Shown: positions 7,678 through 16,220, numbered from the stretch's first letter. The stretch: DNA of 43,361 nucleotides from an uncultured Lachnospiraceae bacterium (GCA_934385475.1 CAKRPS010000021.1:1-43361), one strand, 5' to 3'. A program made the numbers and translations. Notes: generated by a model not told the origin, from the sequence alone.

Positions 7678-8772
7678 CTATTCGTCAATTTCTGTCATTT
7701 TTGTCTTTTCGTGCTCCCACCCCCGGTCCGCGCGGAGCATTTCCCTGATCACCACAAGGGCAAGCGGTCCTTTGATAATACCAGCCACGCCAAACAGCTT
7801 CACCCCCGCATACAAAGCCAGGAGCATCAGCACCGGCGGAATACCCATCTTCTTTCCGATCAGTTTCGGCTCCAGCCACTCCCTGAGAAACGCACACCCT
7901 CCATATAACAAAAGGCAGATGACCACCCTGACATAGTGGCCATTGATAAGCTGCCACACGGAAAGCGGCACCAACACAATTCCGGTTCCGATAAAGGGCA
8001 TCATATCCAGAAACCCGGCCAGAATCCCAATCAAAATACCGTTTTTTATCCCTGCCACACGAAGTACCGTCGCACAGAGAATACTGATGACAAGCAGGAT
8101 CACTCCCTGCGCCTTTATAAAAGTCACCAGGTAAGAAATAACGCCCTGTGCCACATCCCAGACAAATGCCGTGTCCTTTCCCTTCCTGAGCCACTGCACA
8201 AATGACGCATAATCTTTTTCCAAAAGAAACAGAGAGATCAGCATAACTGCCAGAAATGCCCCAACAGCCAGTATTCCGCGAAAACAGCTATAGGAGGAAG
8301 CCACCACCCTCGGCATCCACTGAAGCTCCAGGTCATCCATTACGCGGCCAATCTGCAACTCCAGATAGCCTTGCAGTTCCTCCCCTTTCCAGCCCGTCAG
8401 ACCATCCAAACGGCAGCAACAGTCTCTGAAAAAAATCTCGGCCTGTCCACCCACTTCATCGCAAAGTTCCGGCAGTTTTGTAAACTGCTCCATGCCAACC
8501 GTTCCAATTCCCCACAAAAGCAGAATCCCGATAAGAATACATGGAGCTGCCAGCCCGATGGCCAGAAATTTCTTTTTGATCCTGACCCTCTTCTGCATTT
8601 TTTGCAGCAAAGGATATAGCATGGACGTAAGCAGAAAGGCCAACGCAAAGGGCGCTGTCAACGGGAAAAGATACCGGAAGAAAAACCATGTACCAAGACA
8701 GATCAGCACAGCGCGGCATACTCTGTTATGCAGAAAATATTGTAAACTGCTGTTTCTATCTGCCTGATCCAT
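7678..8772 (-). CDS. AI-2E/YtvI-type membrane permease
   Basis: 364 aa with about seven to eight membrane segments. The C-terminal region (GILIGILAGFLDMMPFIGTG, then KLIGKKMGIPPVLMLLALY and FGVAGIIKGPLALVV) is the conserved core of the AI-2E transporter (PF01594) family. The sequence is closest in style to sporulation integral membrane protein YtvI of Clostridia, but that subfamily call is inference. Start ATG 8772 has GGGAGG seven bases upstream. The frame extends to 8808 only through module A (here with ACG instead of ATG), so that part is untranslated leader. Confidence 0.8.
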   Translation of the reverse strand: MDQADRNSSLQYFLHNRVCRAVLICLGTWFFFRYLFPLTAPFALAFLLTSMLYPLLQKMQKRVRIKKKFLAIGLAAPCILIGILLLWGIGTVGMEQFTKLPELCDEVGGQAEIFFRDCCCRLDGLTGWKGEELQGYLELQIGRVMDDLELQWMPRVVASSYSCFRGILAVGAFLAVMLISLFLLEKDYASFVQWLRKGKDTAFVWDVAQGVISYLVTFIKAQGVILLVISILCATVLRVAGIKNGILIGILAGFLDMMPFIGTGIVLVPLSVWQLINGHYVRVVICLLLYGGCAFLREWLEPKLIGKKMGIPPVLMLLALYAGVKLFGVAGIIKGPLALVVIREMLRADRGWEHEKTKMTEIDE

Positions 8773-8788
8773 TTGATTTTCCTCCCAT

Positions 8789-8807
8789 TTTCCTCGTCGC
8801 CGTAACA
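8789..8807 (-). repeat. Module A copy 4 (TGTTACGGCGACGAGGAAA)
   Basis: Eighteen of 19 bases match the other copies. The single change turns the ATG into ACG, which argues that the element is not kept for its MATRK reading frame. It directly follows a terminator T-tract and is followed by the GGGAGG ribosome-binding site of the permease gene. Confidence 0.75.
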
Positions 8808-8838
8808 AAAAAAGAAGCAGGTTTTCTGCTTCTCTTTT
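8807..8838. terminator. Bidirectional intrinsic terminator
   Basis: GAAGCAG / CTGCTTC 7-bp stem with a 5-base loop (8814-8832), T-tracts on both sides. On the minus strand it ends the pseudouridine synthase transcript. Confidence 0.8.
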
Positions 8839-8855
8839 TTATCATCTTTCTTCTG

Positions 8856-9641
8856 TTATCTATCTTCTGTTTCTCTCTCCGGAACTATTCTGCTTTTTTC
8901 TAAACTCTCTCTTCCTTTTTCTTCCTGGCGAAACAGCTCAAATGCTTTTCCTTCCGGTTCTATCCGAAAGACCTGCTTTTTCTTTGTTCGTGGATTTTTT
9001 AAATATAATTCGTTTGCACAGAGGGCAATCTCTTTCAACTGGATTTTTTCGGAAAATTCCATTGTATATGGGTCCGCATATTTATAGTCTCCCAGTAGGC
9101 TCATCCCGGCATGACTCATCTGCACACGGATCTGATGATGGCGCCCGGTCAGAAGATGGAGCCGCATAAGGGCAAGCTGCCGCGTTTCCTCTGCTACTTC
9201 TGTTTCCTTCTTTTGAAGCACTTCAAACGTGAGCTTTGCCTGCTTTGCGTCCCTTTCCCCAGCAGCAACCACCTTAGAAGTATTGCTCTTTCCGTCTTTC
9301 CATAAATAATCTTCCAGCTCGCCTTCTGCAGGTATATCCTTTCCGCAGACCACCGCCTGATAGTATTTCCCCATCTCGCCAGCCGTGATCTGGTGGCTTA
9401 ACTCCGCCGCAGCTTTCTTGTCCTTGGCAAAAACCAAAATTCCTTCTACCGGCTGATCCAGACGATGCACAACTCCCACATAAGGCACTTTACCGGTTCC
9501 CTGCTTTCGAGCCAGATAGCGCGTCACCTCACTGACCATATCCCGCTGACCGACCCTGGCTGTCTGTGTCGCAATCCCCGCCGGTTTATGGCAGACGACC
9601 ATGCCTTCATCCTCATAAATAATCCGTGCTTCTATCCCCAT
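8856..9641 (-). CDS. RluA-family pseudouridine synthase
   Basis: Isomerises uridine to pseudouridine in rRNA or tRNA. 261 aa with the family signature VHRLDQPVEGILVFAKD, whose Asp (in HRLD) is the catalytic residue, and GRHHQIRVQMSHAG later in the fold. There is no N-terminal S4 domain, so it is one of the shorter RluA/C/D-like enzymes; the exact target uridine cannot be told. ATG has GAGG at a suitable distance. It lies about 200 bp downstream of the two-component system, with several inverted repeats between. Confidence 0.9.
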   Translation of the reverse strand: MGIEARIIYEDEGMVVCHKPAGIATQTARVGQRDMVSEVTRYLARKQGTGKVPYVGVVHRLDQPVEGILVFAKDKKAAAELSHQITAGEMGKYYQAVVCGKDIPAEGELEDYLWKDGKSNTSKVVAAGERDAKQAKLTFEVLQKKETEVAEETRQLALMRLHLLTGRHHQIRVQMSHAGMSLLGDYKYADPYTMEFSEKIQLKEIALCANELYLKNPRTKKKQVFRIEPEGKAFELFRQEEKGRESLEKSRIVPERETEDR

Positions 9642-9697
9642 GATATCCTCATACCTCTATTATTCTTTTTCGTAAAAGCTACGTTTGTCCGGGTCTG

Positions 9698-9754
9698 AAA
9701 TTGTCAGCAGTTCACAATAATGGGACCATGACAATTTAACAGACACTGTCTGTT
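9698..9754. repeat. Nested inverted repeats in intergenic region
   Basis: AAATTGTCA (9698-9706) is a perfect inverted repeat of TGACAATTT (9729-9737), which is immediately followed by the 17-base palindrome AACAGACACTGTCTGTT (9738-9754). No T-tract follows, so these look more like regulator sites or an RNA structure than a terminator. A further CACG/CGTG hairpin sits at 9787-9800. The rest of 9642-9839 shows nothing I recognise. Confidence 0.55.
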
Positions 9755-9839
9755 GAATTTGATAATTCTGTATTTACTTGTACTGCCACGCGTTGACGTG
9801 CATTTAATAACAATTCTCTGATAGGACGGTGCCCGTTCC

Positions 9840-10529
9840 CTATACCTTGAACCGATATCCTACCCCCCAGATAGTCTCAATGTACTGCGGTTTGGAGGTA
9901 TCAAACTCAATTTTCTCACGGATCTTCTTGATGTGTACGGTGACTGTCGCAATGTCCCCGATGGAATCCATATCCCAGATTTCCCGGAACAATTCTTCCT
10001 TCGAAAATACATGGTTCGGATTCTCTGCCAGAAACGTCAACAGGTCAAATTCCTTCGTGGTAAAGGTCTTCTCCTCTCCATTCAGATATACCCGTCTTGC
10101 CGTCTTATCAATCTTCAGACCTCTGATTTCAATAATATCATTGGCCTTCTGGTTACTTCCGACCAGACGCTCATACCGCGCCATGTGTGCCTTGACCCTG
10201 GCCACCAGTTCAGATGGGCTGAACGGTTTAGTCATATAGTCATCGGCTCCAAGACCCAGTCCTCTTATCTTGTCAATATCGTCCTTCTTGGCGGAAACCA
10301 TGATGATCGGAATATTTTTCTCTTCCCGTATCTTCTTACAAACCTCAAAGCCATCTATCCCCGGAAGCATCAGGTCGAGGATTACCAGATCAAACTCTCC
10401 TGATAATGCCGTCTCCAGACCTTTGTCCCCGCTCGTCTCAATGGTCACTTCAAATCCACTCAGTTCCAGATAATCTTTCTCCAGATCTGCAATTGCCTCT
10501 TCATCTTCCACAATTAAAATTTTACTCAT
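9840..10529 (-). CDS. OmpR/PhoB-type response regulator
   Basis: 229 aa. The N-terminal receiver domain (about 1-115) has the acidic pair (VEDEE) and the phospho-acceptor Asp52 in DLVILDLMLPG, the Ser of IIMVSAK and the Lys of YMTKPF. The C-terminal winged helix (about 130-229) shows VYLNGEEKTFTTKEFDLL and TVHIKKIREKI, then the terminal beta-hairpin GVGYRF. It would bind DNA when phosphorylated by the kinase encoded just upstream. Start chosen at MSKILIVEDE (10529) with GAGG nine bases before it; two further ATGs lie immediately upstream. Confidence 0.94.
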   Translation of the reverse strand: MSKILIVEDEEAIADLEKDYLELSGFEVTIETSGDKGLETALSGEFDLVILDLMLPGIDGFEVCKKIREEKNIPIIMVSAKKDDIDKIRGLGLGADDYMTKPFSPSELVARVKAHMARYERLVGSNQKANDIIEIRGLKIDKTARRVYLNGEEKTFTTKEFDLLTFLAENPNHVFSKEELFREIWDMDSIGDIATVTVHIKKIREKIEFDTSKPQYIETIWGVGYRFKV

Positions 10530-10552
10530 ATTCATCATCCTCGTTTCTGTGT

Positions 10553-12037
10553 CTATGTGTCTTTTCTGGTCTGTTTTTCCTGTTCCTGATATTTACGGAT
10601 CACAAAGTGCATACATGTTCCTTCGTTTTCCTTGCTGGTGGCCCAGATATATCCTCCGTGATCCTCTATGATCTTCTTGACGATAGATAGTCCGATACCG
10701 CTGCCGCCCTTAGAAGAATTGCGGGAGGCATCCGTCCGGTAAAACCGTTCAAAAATATTGGGGAGATCCTTGGCGGCAATTCCTTTTCCATTATCCTCTA
10801 TCTCTACACGGATAGAATCCACTTCATCCAGAATCCGGATATCAATCTCTCCGTTCTCCCGTTCCAGATATTTGACGCTGTTCCCTATAATGTTGTTGAT
10901 AACCCGCTTTAACTGTTCCGGGTCCGCTATGATCTGTGTCGAAGGCTCCACCAGATCCTCATAATTGAGCTTAATATTTTTGGATTCCAGATCAAGCCCT
11001 ACTTCTTCCACGCAGTCGCCAAAATAATCTGCCACATTGATGCGACGGAAGTTATACGGGATTCTGTTATTGTCTATCCCCGAATAAGTTGTCAGCTCAT
11101 TGATCAGCTTATCCATATCGTTGGCTTTACTGTAGATCGTTTTAATATACTTGTCTATTTTCTCAGGCGTATCCGCAACTCCGTCCATAATTCCTTCTAC
11201 GTAGCCCTTGATCGCCGTGATCGGTGTTTTCAGGTCATGGGATATGTTGCTGATCAGCTCTTTATTTTTCTTCTCATGTTCGATCTTTTCATCCGCAGAT
11301 TCCTTCAGCCGGAGTCTCATATCTTCGTAATTGCGGTACAGCTCTCCGATTTCTCCTTTTTCCTCCGTCGTCAGCATGTACTCCAGATTGCCTTCCGCGA
11401 TATTCTGCATGGCCGAATTCAGATGGTTAATGGGTGTGAAAATGCCTTTCTGAATCCACCTCGTCAACAAGATACTGGTAAAAATCAGCACCAGCACAAA
11501 CGCCAGCACAATCCTGCCCAGTGCACTCTTGGAAATCAGGGTACTGACTCCGGTAATAATAAAGAAGCTTCCTTCACTTCCATCCCGGAATGTAAAATCT
11601 ACCTCTTTTACAAGCTTTTTCAGGTCGCTGTAATAAAAGCCCGCCTCTGCATTCGGCACCCTGTTTCCATATTTAGGAAGCTTATCAAAAATCTTTTTGG
11701 CCGCTCCCGGATTCCCGGTATACAGGATCGCATCTCCTTTTCTTACAATAATATAAGAACTCTTGAGACTCTGTGATATCTCATCCAGATATTCCGCATC
11801 CTCAAGCTTATCCGGATCTGCCGCAATCTGATCCTTGACTGTCCGTAAAACCTCATCGGTAATTCTGCTGTAGTTCTCTATCGTATAGATAAATGCCGGA
11901 TTGCTGCTTGGAAGCACTGCCTGTGACTCCGTGTCTTCTATACGACAGGCCAACAGGAAGAAAGCAATTCCCGTGAGAAAAAGCGGTAATAAAATAATGG
12001 TCAATGATGTGATCAAAAGCCTCGTCCTGAATTTCAT
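10553..12037 (-). CDS. Membrane sensor histidine kinase (HAMP)
   Basis: 494 aa. TM1 at about 8-30, an extracellular sensor loop (about 31-170), TM2 (about 174-192), then a HAMP domain. The HisKA box is ISNISHDLKTPITAIKGY (His267). The HATPase_c domain carries NNIIGNSVKYLE (N box), DNGKGI (G1), IFERFYR (F box) and GGSGIGLSIVKKI (G2). Start at MKFRTRLL (12037) with GAGG upstream. Kinase-first order, then the response regulator 23 bp later, in one operon. The signal sensed is unknown. Confidence 0.94.
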   Translation of the reverse strand: MKFRTRLLITSLTIILLPLFLTGIAFFLLACRIEDTESQAVLPSSNPAFIYTIENYSRITDEVLRTVKDQIAADPDKLEDAEYLDEISQSLKSSYIIVRKGDAILYTGNPGAAKKIFDKLPKYGNRVPNAEAGFYYSDLKKLVKEVDFTFRDGSEGSFFIITGVSTLISKSALGRIVLAFVLVLIFTSILLTRWIQKGIFTPINHLNSAMQNIAEGNLEYMLTTEEKGEIGELYRNYEDMRLRLKESADEKIEHEKKNKELISNISHDLKTPITAIKGYVEGIMDGVADTPEKIDKYIKTIYSKANDMDKLINELTTYSGIDNNRIPYNFRRINVADYFGDCVEEVGLDLESKNIKLNYEDLVEPSTQIIADPEQLKRVINNIIGNSVKYLERENGEIDIRILDEVDSIRVEIEDNGKGIAAKDLPNIFERFYRTDASRNSSKGGSGIGLSIVKKIIEDHGGYIWATSKENEGTCMHFVIRKYQEQEKQTRKDT

Positions 12038-12177
12038 AATGTCCTCTTTTCCGTAAATGCTTCCCACGAACCTGATAGATATTATTAATATACCACACTT
12101 CTTTCCGATAAAAATAAAACATATCCGATATTCTTATAAAAAAAATCTAAAGAACTCCAATTTTTTTATTTTTACTG

Positions 12178-12205
12178 TTGACAATTCTGCACTCTATGTT
12201 ATAAT
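12178..12205 (+). promoter_or_regulatory. perR promoter
   Basis: TTGACA, 16-base spacer, TATAAT: a near-perfect sigma-A promoter 52 bp upstream of perR. Confidence 0.85.
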
Positions 12206-12213
12206 TTCAATAA

Positions 12214-12228
12214 CAGTAATGATTACTG
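12214..12228. promoter_or_regulatory. PerR/Fur-type operator (autoregulation)
   Basis: CAGTAAT-G-ATTACTG is a perfect 7-1-7 palindrome with the TAATnATTA core of Fur-family boxes. It sits just downstream of the -10 of perR, where bound repressor would block transcription. Confidence 0.75.
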
Positions 12229-12256
12229 CTTTCGATATGAAGGGAGGTTAAAGATA

Positions 12257-12652
12257 ATGGCTATGAAGTACAGCCGTCAGCGGCAGGTTATCAAAGATTT
12301 TCTGATGACGCGCAAGGATCACCCAACCGCCGATGTGGTCTACTCCAATGTGCGGCAGGAATATCCGAACATCAGTCTTGGAACCGTGTATCGGAATCTC
12401 ACACAGCTTGCTGATATCGGCGAGATACAGCGCCTGCGGGTGGGCGACGGAGTCGATCATTTTGACGCAGACATCTCCGATCACAACCATTTTATCTGCA
12501 CTTCCTGTAAGCAGGTGATTGACCTGACCATGGACAGTATCCATTCCATTGTAGAAACTGCAGGAGAGCATTTTGACGGGAAGATCGAAGGTCATGTCAC
12601 TTACTTTTACGGACTTTGCGCAGACTGCTGCCGCAAGTCTCAGGATCGGTAA
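12257..12652 (+). CDS. perR: PerR-type Fur-family peroxide regulator
   Basis: 131 aa metal-dependent repressor. Winged-helix DNA-binding half with HPTADVVYSNVR and SLGTVYRNLTQL (recognition helix). The metal residues match the PerR pattern: His22 (HPTAD), Asp70 (HFD), His76 and His78 (DHNH) and Asp89 (VIDL). The zinc site is Cys81/Cys84 (CTSC) and Cys121/Cys124 (CADC). Peroxide sensing by iron-catalysed histidine oxidation is known for B. subtilis PerR. Start ATG with GGGAGG upstream. The next gene is rubrerythrin, a classical PerR target, which supports PerR over Fur or Zur. Confidence 0.88.
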   Translation: MAMKYSRQRQVIKDFLMTRKDHPTADVVYSNVRQEYPNISLGTVYRNLTQLADIGEIQRLRVGDGVDHFDADISDHNHFICTSCKQVIDLTMDSIHSIVETAGEHFDGKIEGHVTYFYGLCADCCRKSQDR

Positions 12653-12656
12653 CCTT

Positions 12657-12688
12657 CAAGAGCTGTTTTCCTAGTCGGACAGCTTTTG
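12657..12688 (+). terminator. Weak hairpin/terminator after perR
   Basis: CAAGAGCTGT pairs with ACAGCTTTTG (one mismatch) directly after the perR stop. Only a short T-run follows, so partial read-through into rubrerythrin is likely. Confidence 0.45.
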
Positions 12689-12702
12689 AATAACAATTAT
12701 AA
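12688..12702. promoter_or_regulatory. Putative PerR box upstream of rubrerythrin
   Basis: GAATAACAATTATAA matches the PerR consensus TTATAATnATTATAA at 11 of 14 defined positions, with a perfect right half. It lies 41 bp before the rubrerythrin start. Confidence 0.5.
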
Positions 12703-12742
12703 AAAATATCAAACTAATTAAAAAGAAAAGGAGAATAAGATT

Positions 12743-13327
12743 ATGAAGTATGTATGTCCAGTATGCGGTTATGTTCATGAGGGAGACAATCCTCCGGAGA
12801 AATGTCCTCAGTGTGGTGTTCCGGGAGACCGTTTCAAGAAAGTAGAGGGTGAAATGGTTCTCGCTGCCGAGCACGAATTCGGTATCTATGGTTCTACTGT
12901 AAAGAACAACCCTGATATCAGCGAGGAAGACAAGAAATTTATCTTTGATCAGCTTATGGCAAACTTCAATGGTGAGTGTTCTGAGGTAGGTATGTATCTG
13001 TGCATGGCACGTATCGCTCATCGCGAGGGATATCCTGAGATCGGTCTTTATTGGGAAAAGGCTGCTTATGAAGAGGCAGAACATGCCGCTAAATTTGCAG
13101 AGATCCTCGGTTCTGACCTGGAGCCCAACATGTCCGCTTCTACAAAGCAGAATCTTTCCTGGAGAGTTAACTGCGAATTTGGTGCTACCTCCGGTAAGAC
13201 AGATCTTGCAAAATGTGCTAAGAAAAACAATCTGGATGCAATCCATGACACTGTTCATGAAATGGCTAAGGATGAGGCAAGACATGGCAAAGCATTTGAG
13301 GGAATGCTGAAAAGATATTTTGGCTAA
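12743..13327 (+). CDS. rbr: Reverse-type rubrerythrin (peroxidase)
   Basis: 194 aa. It begins with a rubredoxin-like iron site (Cys5, Cys8, Cys21, Cys24: CPVCGY...CPQCG). The diiron ferritin-like four-helix domain follows, with FNGECSEVGMY, EEAEHAAKFAE and KDEARHGKAFEG supplying the Glu/His ligands. Rubredoxin-first order is that of clostridial reverse rubrerythrins, which reduce hydrogen peroxide (and oxygen) with electrons from NADH via reductase partners. Strong ribosome-binding site (AAGGAG). With perR upstream it forms an oxidative-stress unit. Confidence 0.93.
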   Translation: MKYVCPVCGYVHEGDNPPEKCPQCGVPGDRFKKVEGEMVLAAEHEFGIYGSTVKNNPDISEEDKKFIFDQLMANFNGECSEVGMYLCMARIAHREGYPEIGLYWEKAAYEEAEHAAKFAEILGSDLEPNMSASTKQNLSWRVNCEFGATSGKTDLAKCAKKNNLDAIHDTVHEMAKDEARHGKAFEGMLKRYFG

Positions 13328-13337
13328 TGCCCTGTAA

Positions 13338-13367
13338 AATAAAAAAAGTCTGCTCTTGCGAGCAAAC
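13338..13367 (-). terminator. Terminator of the 13.4-15.2 kb minus-strand transcript
   Basis: Minus strand GTTTGCTC-GCAA-GAGCAGAC (8 bp including one G-U, GNRA loop) followed by TTTTTTTATTTT. A second inverted repeat GGGAGCTC/GAGCTCCC overlaps the end of the HAD gene. Confidence 0.8.
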
Positions 13368-13376
13368 CCGGGAGCT

Positions 13377-14024
13377 CTAGGACAAACAGAGCTCCCTTAC
13401 TTTTTCTGGTGTATCTGCAAAGACATCCGCTCCCTGGCTTTCCAGAAATTCTCTGTCACGAAAGCCCCAGGTAACAATGATACCGTCCAGTCCGGAATTC
13501 TTCGCAGTGGCAAGATCCACATCCGAATCCCCGACATACACTGCATCCGATGCCTGTGTTCCAAGTGTCCTCAGCGCAAGCTGTACCATATCCGGCGCAG
13601 GCTTTTTCTGTACTCCTTCATGCTCCCCCACTGCAAAATCAAACAGCCCCGGGAAAAAGCGTTCGCAAAGCTCCTGCACCGCGGCATCCGCCTTGTTGGA
13701 TACCACCGCAGTGAGCAGACCTGCTTCTTTCAGACTTTGCAAAAGACTGACAATTCCGGGATAGGGTCTTGTCTGGTCCATACAGTGGATCTGGTAATAC
13801 TCGAGAAACGTATTAAAAACCTTTTCGACGGTCTGTGCATCCGTGCCTTCCGGTACGGCCCTCTCGATCAATTTGTGGATTCCGTTTCCCACAAAAGCTC
13901 TGGTCTCTTCCAGTGTCCTTGCAGGAAAATGATACTGCCCAAGCGCATAATTTAACGTATCCTTCAAGTCATCCAATGTGTTAAGGATCGTTCCGTCCAT
14001 ATCGAATACGACAAGCTTTTTCAT
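13377..14024 (-). CDS. HAD-superfamily phosphatase (phosphoglycolate phosphatase-like)
   Basis: 215 aa. Motif I VVFDMDGTILNT (Asp8 nucleophile, Asp10), helical cap domain (about 15-80), motif II Thr/Ser in TAVVSNK, motif III Lys in KKPAPDM, motif IV YVGDSDVDLATAKNSG. This is the Gph/PpaX-like subfamily of HAD phosphatases; the substrate is not determined by sequence. Start lies 2 bp after the stop of the transglutaminase-like gene, so they are translationally linked. Confidence 0.88.
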   Translation of the reverse strand: MKKLVVFDMDGTILNTLDDLKDTLNYALGQYHFPARTLEETRAFVGNGIHKLIERAVPEGTDAQTVEKVFNTFLEYYQIHCMDQTRPYPGIVSLLQSLKEAGLLTAVVSNKADAAVQELCERFFPGLFDFAVGEHEGVQKKPAPDMVQLALRTLGTQASDAVYVGDSDVDLATAKNSGLDGIIVTWGFRDREFLESQGADVFADTPEKVRELCLS

Positions 14025-14026
14025 GG

Positions 14027-15220
14027 TTATCCATTACATTCCGGCAGATCCACAGCAAGACTTCTTCTCACATGTGTTGCCGAAAACTCCTTATCTGATT
14101 TATTATAATAATCATATTCTCCACCCGGTGTATCATCCCAGGTCACATCCACATTATAATAGCTGTCTCCAAGCTTCACAATATTCCAGGCGTGATCTTC
14201 ACCGGCATAACCGGTACAGTAATAGCAGGGAATCCCCAGTCTCTGCATCAGATATTGAAGTGCCCTCGCATAGCCCGCACAGACACTTTTCTTATTGACC
14301 ATGGCACTGTATACACTCTGATTCATTTCGGCGGAAGTATCATAGTCAACTTCCGCGATCAGAATATCATGCAATGCCTTTTCTTTCTGTTCATCACTTC
14401 CCAGATTCTGCACCTGTGTCAGAATCCGATTCGCCTCGTTGCCGAGTTCTTCACTGTGCTTTGCAAGATCGTCGGTAAGTTCATTGAACTCCAGCGACAA
14501 TTCCGCACAGATTTTGTTTTTATCATATTTACAGGTAAATGCCGTATTCAGCCAGAAAAGCTCCGGATGGTCATTGTACACGGACTCCACCACATCTTTT
14601 ACCCGCGAAACAGGCACTGCCTCTATCGGAACGAAATCCTTATTCACAGCCATAGCGTTTGCGTATACCTGACGGTACAGATGTTTTCCCTTCTCATCAA
14701 GCATCTGATAATATGGGTACAGCCCTGCGTCGAAGGTAAGTCCATCACCCGTCTCTCCATAACCAAGACTGCTGGTGTACTCTCCCCCCTCTGCATCCGT
14801 CATCTCTACAGAGTTTTCCTTGATCGGCTGATAGCCTCCCTTGCCGGCCACAGCCGCCGGTACCTTAATGGCTGACGCATCAGGAATCTCATAACCGCCC
14901 GCTCCCCGTGCCACTGTGCTCTCCACAGGTATCACCTCCGGGTCCGGCTGGCGCTCCACAGTCTCTGTAGTCTGAGCAGGGGATTCCTCTTTCGCCTGTG
15001 TCTGCGGTTCCGTCTCCTGCGCCACCGCAGTCTCCTGTTCCCTCTGCATCCCTCCCGTGGGATGATCGATTTGTGTTTCTGTCACTGTTTCCTTTTCACC
15101 GCGCAGCAATCCGCCAATTTTGGCTGACAGCTCCGGCTTCACCGCACACAGCAGGATCATCCCGCACAATACGGCAACAAGGATCGCAAGCGTAGCAAGG
15201 ATTCCCTTTAGTACCTTCAT
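14027..15220 (-). CDS. Secreted/membrane-anchored transglutaminase-like protein
   Basis: 397 aa. N-terminal hydrophobic helix (about 6-27) acts as signal anchor, followed by a Glu/Thr/Gln-rich linker (about 40-105). The C-terminal transglutaminase-like fold (PF01841) shows the triad Cys314 in NKKSVCAGYARAL, His343 in GEDHAWNIV and Asp358 in YYNVDVTWDD. Such bacterial domains usually act as proteases or crosslinkers at the cell surface; the actual role is unknown. Operon with the HAD phosphatase downstream. Confidence 0.88.
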   Translation of the reverse strand: MKVLKGILATLAILVAVLCGMILLCAVKPELSAKIGGLLRGEKETVTETQIDHPTGGMQREQETAVAQETEPQTQAKEESPAQTTETVERQPDPEVIPVESTVARGAGGYEIPDASAIKVPAAVAGKGGYQPIKENSVEMTDAEGGEYTSSLGYGETGDGLTFDAGLYPYYQMLDEKGKHLYRQVYANAMAVNKDFVPIEAVPVSRVKDVVESVYNDHPELFWLNTAFTCKYDKNKICAELSLEFNELTDDLAKHSEELGNEANRILTQVQNLGSDEQKEKALHDILIAEVDYDTSAEMNQSVYSAMVNKKSVCAGYARALQYLMQRLGIPCYYCTGYAGEDHAWNIVKLGDSYYNVDVTWDDTPGGEYDYYNKSDKEFSATHVRRSLAVDLPECNG

Positions 15221-15256
15221 GTCTGTTACTCCAACATATTCTAATCGTTATATTTT

Positions 15257-16186
15257 TTATAAAAAGAATGCCTGCACCACCATCACAACAATCCAGAAAC
15301 CACAGAAAAGAATCATTCCCGGATTTAAAATGATCGTGTTGAATCTTTCTTTTTTCTCAATTATAACTTCTCCCGGCTTTGCAGTCAAAGATTTACGCTT
15401 CACGATCAGGAATACAATACCGATAATTGCGATCGCATAGATACATATAGAATAAATAACCATTCCTATTACTCCTGCAGTCGTCTCCAGATCAAGATTC
15501 TGCATTACCAGAGCACTGATAATGGTTCCCATTGCATTCAACATCATGTGTACAATAATACTGTACTTGATATTTCCTGTCTTAACATAGAGAAAGGCCA
15601 GGATCATTCCTAAGAAAAACGCATAGAAAAACTGATTCAGGTTACCATGGAACAGGCCAAACATAATAGAAGACACCACAATAGCAACTCCCTGACCATA
15701 TTTAAGCAGTTTGCCTCCGATTATTTTACGGAAAATAAATTCCTCATAGATCGGCGCAAGGATAACGGTATACAACGCATTTAACCATGTATTTCCCCCG
15801 CTTACAATCTCAAACAGCGGATTGGTCACTGTGCTTCCCTTTGCCAGACCAATCACGGAGGTAATTGCAACCCCAATCCAGTTGCCGACAATCATGGCAC
15901 CATAGCACATTGCAAAGGCAATGAGTATTTCTTTCACTGACATCGTATGTTTCTCCGGCCGGGTAATTCCCTTCCTGCCAAGCATTGCTATTGTGATCGG
16001 ATATCCAAGCACAAATAACGGAACCATACTTGCTGCCACAAGCACATCATAATTCTCTATCCAGTCAGGGTTGATTGTCAGAATCAATGACTGACCAGCT
16101 ACCTGCAACACGGTGATCAGTATTGATGCGATCACCATCACAATCCCTATACGGGAAAACTCTTTTTTCATTTCCTTTTTTTCCAT
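15257..16186 (-). CDS. CPBP-family intramembrane metalloprotease
   Basis: 309 aa, about eight membrane segments. It has the CPBP/Abi (PF02517) motifs: EEFIFRK (Glu148-Glu149), FGLFHGNLNQ (His180) and HMMLNAMG (His213, Asn217). These form the intramembrane active site known from Rce1/CAAX proteases. Start at MEKKEMKKEF (16186) with GAGGGAG upstream; an earlier ATG at 16228 overlaps the previous gene. It follows the PadR-DUF2812 pair by about 35 bp and is probably in the same transcript. Confidence 0.87.
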   Translation of the reverse strand: MEKKEMKKEFSRIGIVMVIASILITVLQVAGQSLILTINPDWIENYDVLVAASMVPLFVLGYPITIAMLGRKGITRPEKHTMSVKEILIAFAMCYGAMIVGNWIGVAITSVIGLAKGSTVTNPLFEIVSGGNTWLNALYTVILAPIYEEFIFRKIIGGKLLKYGQGVAIVVSSIMFGLFHGNLNQFFYAFFLGMILAFLYVKTGNIKYSIIVHMMLNAMGTIISALVMQNLDLETTAGVIGMVIYSICIYAIAIIGIVFLIVKRKSLTAKPGEVIIEKKERFNTIILNPGMILFCGFWIVVMVVQAFFL

Positions 16187-16220
16187 CTCTTTTTCTCCCT
16201 CTTTATATATTTTATATCTG

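Noticed and set aside
9738..9754. Intrinsic terminator for the response regulator
   Set aside because: The palindrome is perfect but no T-tract follows on either strand.
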